A stretch of DNA of 64,000 nucleotides from Nocardioides bruguierae. GTDB lineage: Bacteria > Actinomycetota > Actinomycetes > Propionibacteriales > Nocardioidaceae. The stretch covers positions 62,001 to 126,000 of the forward strand of contig NZ_JAMOIL010000012.1 of NCBI RefSeq assembly GCF_023656415.1, read 5' to 3'. The notes below the pieces were generated by a model, which was given only the letters and a program-made list of their open reading frames with translations, ran no database searches and was not told where the DNA came from. Of the stretch, positions 60,183 through 64,000 are shown in pieces. The position numbers were made by a program, and so were the translations under genes. Position 1 is the stretch's first letter, and every line of letters starts with the position of its first letter.

Positions 60183-61238
60183 TCAACCCCGACGGGGCTC
60201 CGCCGAGCTGCTCCGCGCGATGAACGTGGTGGGCACCACGAGCTCGCCGGTGCGTCGCACGGTGCCGGGCTCCGCCTCGATGCGGCGGACCGCCACGTCC
60301 ACCGCGGCGCGCGCGAGCATCTCCGGGTCCTGCCGGGAGGTGGTGAGGTCGATGGCGCTCAGCCGCGACATCGGGTTGTCGTCGAAGCCGACCAGCGAGA
60401 CGTCCTGGGGCACCCGCACGCCGTTGCGGGCCAGCGTGAGCAGCAGCCCGATCGCGGCGGAGTCGTTGGGCACGAGGACGGCGGTGGGCAGCCGCGGCCG
60501 CTCGAGCAGCGCCAGGCCGGCGGCCGCGCCGGCCTCCTCGAAGTAGTCGTCGTCGCGGTAGTCGCCGGGCACCGTCACGAGGTCGACCTCGCGACCCAGG
60601 TCGCGCACCGCGGACTCGTAGCCGCGGCGGCGCAGCGGTCCGTCCGGCATCGAGTCGAGGGTGACGAAGGCGATCTCCTCGTGGCCGAGCGAGACCAGGT
60701 GCTCCACGGCCGCACGCATGCCCTCGTCACCGGCGGAGCGGATGACGTCGTAGTCGCCGTTGCGGGCACCGCTGCCGACGGAGACGACCGGCACGAGCAC
60801 CCGGTCGACGAGGCGGGCCATGAGGCCCTCCTCCAGCGGCGCACCGATGAGCAGGAGCGCGGCACAGCGGTGGCCGACCAGCTCCTCCACCGAGGCCTCG
60901 AGCCCGCGCGTGTCGGTGAGGGCGGAGAGCACCACGTCGTACCCGTGCTTGGCGGCCAGCGGGTAGATGGCCTCGACGATCTCGTGCTCGGCCGCGTGGG
61001 CCGGCACGAACAGCACCCCGAGCGTCCAGCTGCGGGTCTGGCGCAGCGTGCGGGCACCCGTGTGCGGCGCGAAGCCCAGCTCACGGGCCGCCTCGCGGAC
61101 CCGCGCCCGGGTCTCCTCGCTGGCCCCGGGGGCGTCGCGCATGACGATGGAGACCAGCTGGCGGGAGATGCCCAGATGGCGCGCCACGTCCGCCATCGTG
61201 GGCGGCTTGCCCACCGCGCCGGACCGGTTCTCGCTCAC
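60183..61238 (-). CDS. LacI-family transcriptional regulator
   Basis: LacI/GalR repressor of 351 residues: HTH at about 14-40 (TMADVARHLGISRQLVSIVM), the hinge helix ending ARTLRQTRSWTLGVLF, and a periplasmic-binding-protein-like effector domain. GTG 61238 follows GGGGGAG. It lies immediately downstream of the iolE promoter region. The palindrome CTAGCACGTGCTAG at iolE and at the transporter, with a degenerate copy before its own gene, marks it as a local regulator of inositol genes. Confidence 0.87.
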   Translation of the reverse strand: MSENRSGAVGKPPTMADVARHLGISRQLVSIVMRDAPGASEETRARVREAARELGFAPHTGARTLRQTRSWTLGVLFVPAHAAEHEIVEAIYPLAAKHGYDVVLSALTDTRGLEASVEELVGHRCAALLLIGAPLEEGLMARLVDRVLVPVVSVGSGARNGDYDVIRSAGDEGMRAAVEHLVSLGHEEIAFVTLDSMPDGPLRRRGYESAVRDLGREVDLVTVPGDYRDDDYFEEAGAAAGLALLERPRLPTAVLVPNDSAAIGLLLTLARNGVRVPQDVSLVGFDDNPMSRLSAIDLTTSRQDPEMLARAAVDVAVRRIEAEPGTVRRTGELVVPTTFIARSSSAEPRRG

Positions 61239-61310
61239 CTGGCTCCCCCTCGCCGGTTCGTCCTGGGCAGCCACCCTAGGCCAGGGGCCACGGCCAGGTG
61301 TCGCAGGTCT

Positions 61311-61326
61311 CATGTCACGTGCTAGT
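61311..61326. promoter_or_regulatory. Degenerate LacI-type site before lacI
   Basis: CATGTCACGTGCTAGT matches ACTAGCACGTGCTAGT in 12 of 16 positions, including the whole right half. It lies about 75 bases before the lacI start, upstream of a possible -10 TAGGGT (61274-61279). Confidence 0.45.
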
Positions 61327-61381
61327 CACGTGCGCCGGTCCGTACCAGCAGGCGGGCTCTGCGGGCGCCCGATGGGCGGGG

Positions 61382-62140
61382 TCAGAGGGTCACGAGCAGC
61401 AGGACGCCGGCCACCAGGCTGAGCACGAGCGCGATCCACTCGAACGAGCGCTGGTCGAGCCGGTGGATCACCTTCACGCCCACCCAGGCGCCGACGGCGA
61501 GCGCGGGGACGAGCGCGAGGTCGAGCACCAGCGAGCCGGCGTCGATCAGGTCGAGGTTGGCACTGAACGGCACCTTCATCAGGTTCACGACGAGGTAGAA
61601 GTAGGCGCTGGTGCCGAGCATCTGGAGCTTCGGCATGCCCGCGGCGATCAGGTACATCGCCATGATCGGACCGGCGGCGTTGGCCGTCATCGTGGCGAAG
61701 CCGGCCACGAAGCCCGCGCCCACGGCGAACGCCCAGTGCTGGCCCAGGCGCGACTCCGGGTTGGCCCGCTTGGCCCACAGCTGCACGAGGACCAGCACCA
61801 CGATGATGGTGCCGATGGTCGCCTTCATGACCTGGTCGTCGACGACGCCGATGAACAGCCAGCCGGCCACCAGGCCGGGCACGACGGCCGGCAGCACCTT
61901 GAGCAGGACCGTCAGCGAGCCGCTGCGCCGGTAGGTGCTGACCGCGATCACGTCGCCGGCCACGAGCAGCGGCAGCACGGCGCCGGAGGAGGCGCGGGCC
62001 GGGAGCGCGAGGGCGAACAGGGCGGAGGAGACCGCACCCACCCCGCCCGCGGCGGTCTTGGCGAAGCCGACCAGGAAGGCCGCGACCAGGAGGAGCACCC
62101 AGTCCAGCGGCGACAGGGTCGGCATCAGGGAGGTCAGCAC
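61382..62140 (-). CDS. TauE/SafE-family permease
   Basis: Membrane protein of 252 residues with about eight helices in the sulfite exporter TauE/SafE family. The N-terminal repeat begins LLVAAFLVGFAKTAAGGVGAV; the second repeat has AFAVGAGFVAGFATMTANAAGP. Relatives export sulfite or organosulfonates or take up carboxylates. GTG 62140 has GAGGAG upstream. It is downstream of the tautomerase gene on the same strand, with 122 bases between, so one transcript is possible. Confidence 0.82.
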   Translation of the reverse strand: MLTSLMPTLSPLDWVLLLVAAFLVGFAKTAAGGVGAVSSALFALALPARASSGAVLPLLVAGDVIAVSTYRRSGSLTVLLKVLPAVVPGLVAGWLFIGVVDDQVMKATIGTIIVVLVLVQLWAKRANPESRLGQHWAFAVGAGFVAGFATMTANAAGPIMAMYLIAAGMPKLQMLGTSAYFYLVVNLMKVPFSANLDLIDAGSLVLDLALVPALAVGAWVGVKVIHRLDQRSFEWIALVLSLVAGVLLLVTL

Positions 62141-62262
62141 GGGGCTCCTCGGCTCGGGTCGGGCCCGACGCCGGCGACGTCAGGCCGATCCAGTCTGGAG
62201 CACGTGCCACACGTGCGTGTGCCGGGGGTCACGGAGCGGACCCCCGGCACGGGGGCGAGCGG

Positions 62263-62652
62263 TCAGAGCTCGCCGGTGAGGAACTGCGCGCGCCCCATCC
62301 CGAAGGACCAGTCGGCGCGGGTGTTCTCGGAGACGTTCACCATGAGGTCCTCCGGGCGGACGCCGGCCTTGAGCTCGAGACGCTCGGCCAGCGCGGCGTA
62401 GAGCGCCTGCTTCTGCTCGGCGGAGCGGCCCTGCTGGAGCACCGAGATGACGACGACACCGTCGGTGCGCTCGAGGCCGAGCCCGGTGTCCTCCAGGATG
62501 ATCCGCCCGGGCTTGTGCTCGGTGACCACCTGGTAGCGGTCGCGCGGCGGGGCCGCGAACACCTCCTCCATGCACTCCTGCACGGCGTCGGCGATGGTGT
62601 GGATCTGCTCGAGGGTGCGCCCCTCGACGAGGTCGATACGAACGAACGGCAT
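62263..62652 (-). CDS. Tautomerase-superfamily protein
   Basis: 4-oxalocrotonate tautomerase/MSAD-like protein of 129 residues. Start ATG 62652 places Pro directly after Met (MPFVRIDL), the catalytic N-terminal proline of the superfamily; a longer frame with an upstream ATG would bury it. The C-terminal NTRADWSFGMGRAQFLTGEL is typical of this subgroup. The substrate is unknown; malonate semialdehyde decarboxylase-like activity is one possibility. Confidence 0.82.
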   Translation of the reverse strand: MPFVRIDLVEGRTLEQIHTIADAVQECMEEVFAAPPRDRYQVVTEHKPGRIILEDTGLGLERTDGVVVISVLQQGRSAEQKQALYAALAERLELKAGVRPEDLMVNVSENTRADWSFGMGRAQFLTGEL

Positions 62653-62660
62653 GGGTTGAG

Positions 62661-62678
62661 CATATGTCATGACATATG
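62661..62678. promoter_or_regulatory. 18-bp palindrome before tautomerase
   Basis: CATATGTCATGACATATG is a perfect 18-base palindrome eight bases upstream of the tautomerase ATG and AT-rich in this genome. Beside it, CTAGGTCA occurs twice with nine-base period (62685-62701). It is an operator candidate for the divergent GntR/FCD protein or another regulator. Confidence 0.6.
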
Positions 62679-62764
62679 TACAAACTAGGTCATCTAGGTC
62701 ACCCGCCCCGACGGAATACGCGGTCCCGACCCCGGGACCCGCCGGCGGCTAGGGTGCAGCCACC

Positions 62765-62775
62765 TGTCCGACATC
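62765..62775. promoter_or_regulatory. TGTCCGACATC site before GntR/FCD gene
   Basis: TGTCCGACATCCGA (62765-62778) matches TGTCTGACATCAGA (63686-63699) in 12 of 14 positions. It lies 52 bases before the GTG of the GntR/FCD gene, a position suited to autoregulation. Confidence 0.5.
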
Positions 62776-62826
62776 CGACCGGTTCCCGCCCAGCCTGGGC
62801 ACGAACCCACCCGAGAGGTGCCGCCC

Positions 62827-63528
62827 GTGCCACGCGAGTCCCTGGTCAGCGTCGTCGCCAACGGGCTCCTCTCGCGCATGGTCTCCGGGGACCTCCCGGC
62901 CGGCACGCTGCTCCCCTCGGAGCTCGTGATCGGCGAGGAGTACGAGGTCTCCCGCCTGACCGCCCGCGAGGCCATCAAGCAGCTCGCCGCCATGAACGTG
63001 GTGCGCACCGAGCGCGGCCGGGGCAGCTTCGTGAACGAGGTCGACCGCTGGACGTCGATCGAGGCGGTCGCCCGGGCCGCGACGGCCAGCGGCGGCGCGC
63101 GCGCCATGTCGCTGCAGGTCCTCGAGATGCGGCGGATGATCGAGGTCGGGGCCGCCGAGCTCGCCGGCCCCCGCGTCACCGACGAGGACGTGGCGGCCCT
63201 GCGCGCCCACCTGGACGCCATGCGCGCAGCCCACCTCAGCAGCGACGTCGACTCCTTCGTCGAGCACGACCTGGCCTTCCACGACGTGCTGCTGCACGCC
63301 TCGGGCAACCTGCTGGTCCCGGTCATGTTCGACCCGGTGCGGCGCCTGCTCGCGCAGACGCGGCTGGAGACCTCCGAGGTGCCGGAGATCCAGGCGCACG
63401 CGCTCGTCCACCACGAGAACGTGCTGGTCGCCGCCGAGGCGCGCGACGCAGAGGCCTGCCGCGCGGCCATGGCCGGGCACATGCAGCAGACGCTGGACGA
63501 CCTGCACACCTACGTCCTGAAGGACTGA
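62827..63528 (+). CDS. GntR-family regulator, FCD type
   Basis: FadR-subfamily GntR regulator of 233 residues: winged HTH at about 5-70 (YEVSRLTAREAIKQLAAMNV) and an all-helical FCD ligand domain with the metal ligands of the family (HDLAFHDVLLHASGN, HHENVLVAAEARD). FCD proteins usually sense carboxylic or sugar acids. GTG 62827 has GAGGTG upstream. It precedes the sugar-acid kinase gene with a matching dyad at that promoter. Confidence 0.85.
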   Translation: MPRESLVSVVANGLLSRMVSGDLPAGTLLPSELVIGEEYEVSRLTAREAIKQLAAMNVVRTERGRGSFVNEVDRWTSIEAVARAATASGGARAMSLQVLEMRRMIEVGAAELAGPRVTDEDVAALRAHLDAMRAAHLSSDVDSFVEHDLAFHDVLLHASGNLLVPVMFDPVRRLLAQTRLETSEVPEIQAHALVHHENVLVAAEARDAEACRAAMAGHMQQTLDDLHTYVLKD

Positions 63529-63544
63529 GGCACCGCCCCTCCGA

Positions 63545-63588
63545 CCCCCGTCGCGGGGGCCGTCAGTCGCGCCCGGACACCGACTGAC
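63545..63588 (+). terminator. Two hairpins after GntR/FCD gene
   Basis: CCCCCG-TCG-CGGGGG (63545-63559) is followed by GTCAGTCG/CGACTGAC (63562-63588). They separate the regulator from the kinase promoter. Confidence 0.6.
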
Positions 63589-63651
63589 AGGGCCGCTGGA
63601 ACGTTTCAGGACGTGTGACGGCCGTCTCGTGATGTGGACCATGCCTTCACG

Positions 63652-63696
63652 TTGACGCGACTCAGGTCACACACTTACTGTCAGATGTCTGACATC
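63652..63696 (+). promoter_or_regulatory. Promoter and operator of sugar-acid kinase
   Basis: -35 TTGACG (63652-63657) and -10 TACTGT (63676-63681) have an 18-base spacer. The perfect dyad GATGTC-T-GACATC (63684-63696) covers the expected start point, and TGTCAGA-TG-TCTGACA overlaps it. Position and sequence fit repression by the upstream GntR/FCD protein. Confidence 0.7.
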
Positions 63697-63724
63697 AGAG
63701 AACTAGCCCGGAAGTAGCTCCCCC

Positions 63725-64000
63725 ATGACCACCATCACGCAGGTCCTGGCCGGTCACGCACCGTCGCCCACGACCAGCGCCGCCGAGGTCGAGGCGAAGG
63801 CCGCGAAGGCCCCCGTCCTCGTCGTCCTCGACGACGACCCCACCGGCACCCAGCCCGTCGCCGGGCTGCCCGTGCTGACCCGCTGGACCGAGGCCGACCT
63901 GGCCTGGGCCCTCGAGCAGCAGGTCCCGGCCGTCTACGTGCTCACGAACACCCGCAGCCTCGACCCGGCCGAGGCGGCGCAGCGCAACCGCGAGGTCGCC
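63725..64000 (+). CDS. Four-carbon acid sugar kinase family (5' part)
   Basis: N-terminal 92 codons of a DUF1537/OtnK-type kinase; the rest lies beyond the right edge. The diagnostic motif VLVVLDDDPTGTQPVAGLPV (about 31-50) is present, followed by YVLTNTRSLDP. Family members phosphorylate 3-oxo or 2-oxo tetronates (threonate, erythronate). ATG 63725 follows a weak GGAAG. It probably begins a sugar-acid catabolic operon under the GntR/FCD regulator. Confidence 0.8.
   Translation, partial: MTTITQVLAGHAPSPTTSAAEVEAKAAKAPVLVVLDDDPTGTQPVAGLPVLTRWTEADLAWALEQQVPAVYVLTNTRSLDPAEAAQRNREVA

Noticed and set aside
62200..62216. Doubled CACGTG upstream of the TauE gene as a further LacI operator
   Set aside because: Only the GCACGTGCT half matches the LacI palindrome and the flanks diverge; too weak to claim.
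1..64000. Mobile elements, prophage or toxin-antitoxin modules
   Set aside because: No transposase, integrase, phage structural protein or toxin pair was recognised, and composition is even throughout.

Overview
The window is very GC-rich chromosomal DNA whose genes are tightly packed, often with 4-base start/stop overlaps and GTG starts. Gene content points to an actinobacterium, most likely of the Nocardioides type. The evidence is a complete mce lipid-import operon beside rplJ-rplL, the run rpmG - two MaoC-like dehydratases - murB, an actinobacterial NusG with a long acidic N-terminus, a nickel superoxide dismutase and an actinobacterial inositol cluster. The genus is inferred from gene content only. 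I see no insertion sequences, prophage genes, CRISPR arrays or integrase.

Layout. 1-9365 (minus): mkl, two YrbE permeases and six Mce proteins, the last cut by the left edge. 9720-20928 (mostly minus): translation and cell-envelope core, namely rplL, rplJ with its leader, rplA, rplK, nusG, secE, tRNA-Trp, murB, two hot-dog dehydratases, rpmG, tRNA-Met and tRNA-Thr. An aspartate aminotransferase and an adenosine deaminase lie among them on the plus strand. 21030-29304: lrgAB, tag, pirin, a YdeP-type molybdoenzyme, a DUF1905 protein, a glycosyltransferase and an XdhC-family protein. 29363-36928: zwf-edd-eda (Entner-Doudoroff route) divergent from a ROK regulator and an MFS exporter. 36972-43634: an MptB-like mannosyltransferase, a LysR regulator divergent from gabT-gabD, and a TDT transporter. 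43741-46959: a redox island with two flavin-reductase-fold proteins, soxR, sodN and an SDR protein. 47038-61238: myo-inositol catabolism. 61382-64000: TauE permease, tautomerase, a GntR/FCD regulator and the start of a four-carbon acid sugar kinase.

The inositol region forms a near-complete pathway: IolT-like uptake, IolG oxidation, IolE dehydration, IolD ring cleavage, IolB isomerisation, IolC phosphorylation, a Cgl0158-type aldolase and IolA. It is split into two minus-strand operons (iolC-aldolase-iolB-iolD-iolA and iolE-iolG-iolH) and one plus-strand unit (transporter-uspA). At least two local regulators, a GntR/HutC protein and a LacI protein, appear to share the work. Their probable operators are visible as repeated dyads: ATTGTCNNAACA beside iolC and the GntR gene, and CTAGCACGTGCTAG beside iolE, the transporter and (degenerate) lacI.

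The most interesting signals are regulatory. Two promoters with the 19-base spacer and CCTC-GAGG dyad of SoxR targets sit in front of the soxR operon and sodN. A coupled 17-codon leader ORF lies inside the first. Operator families recur around iol and the sugar-acid kinase. The zwf/ROK gap carries a dyad, and a structured intergenic block lies at 56596-56706. Short tandem and inverted repeats also cluster at gene 3' ends.
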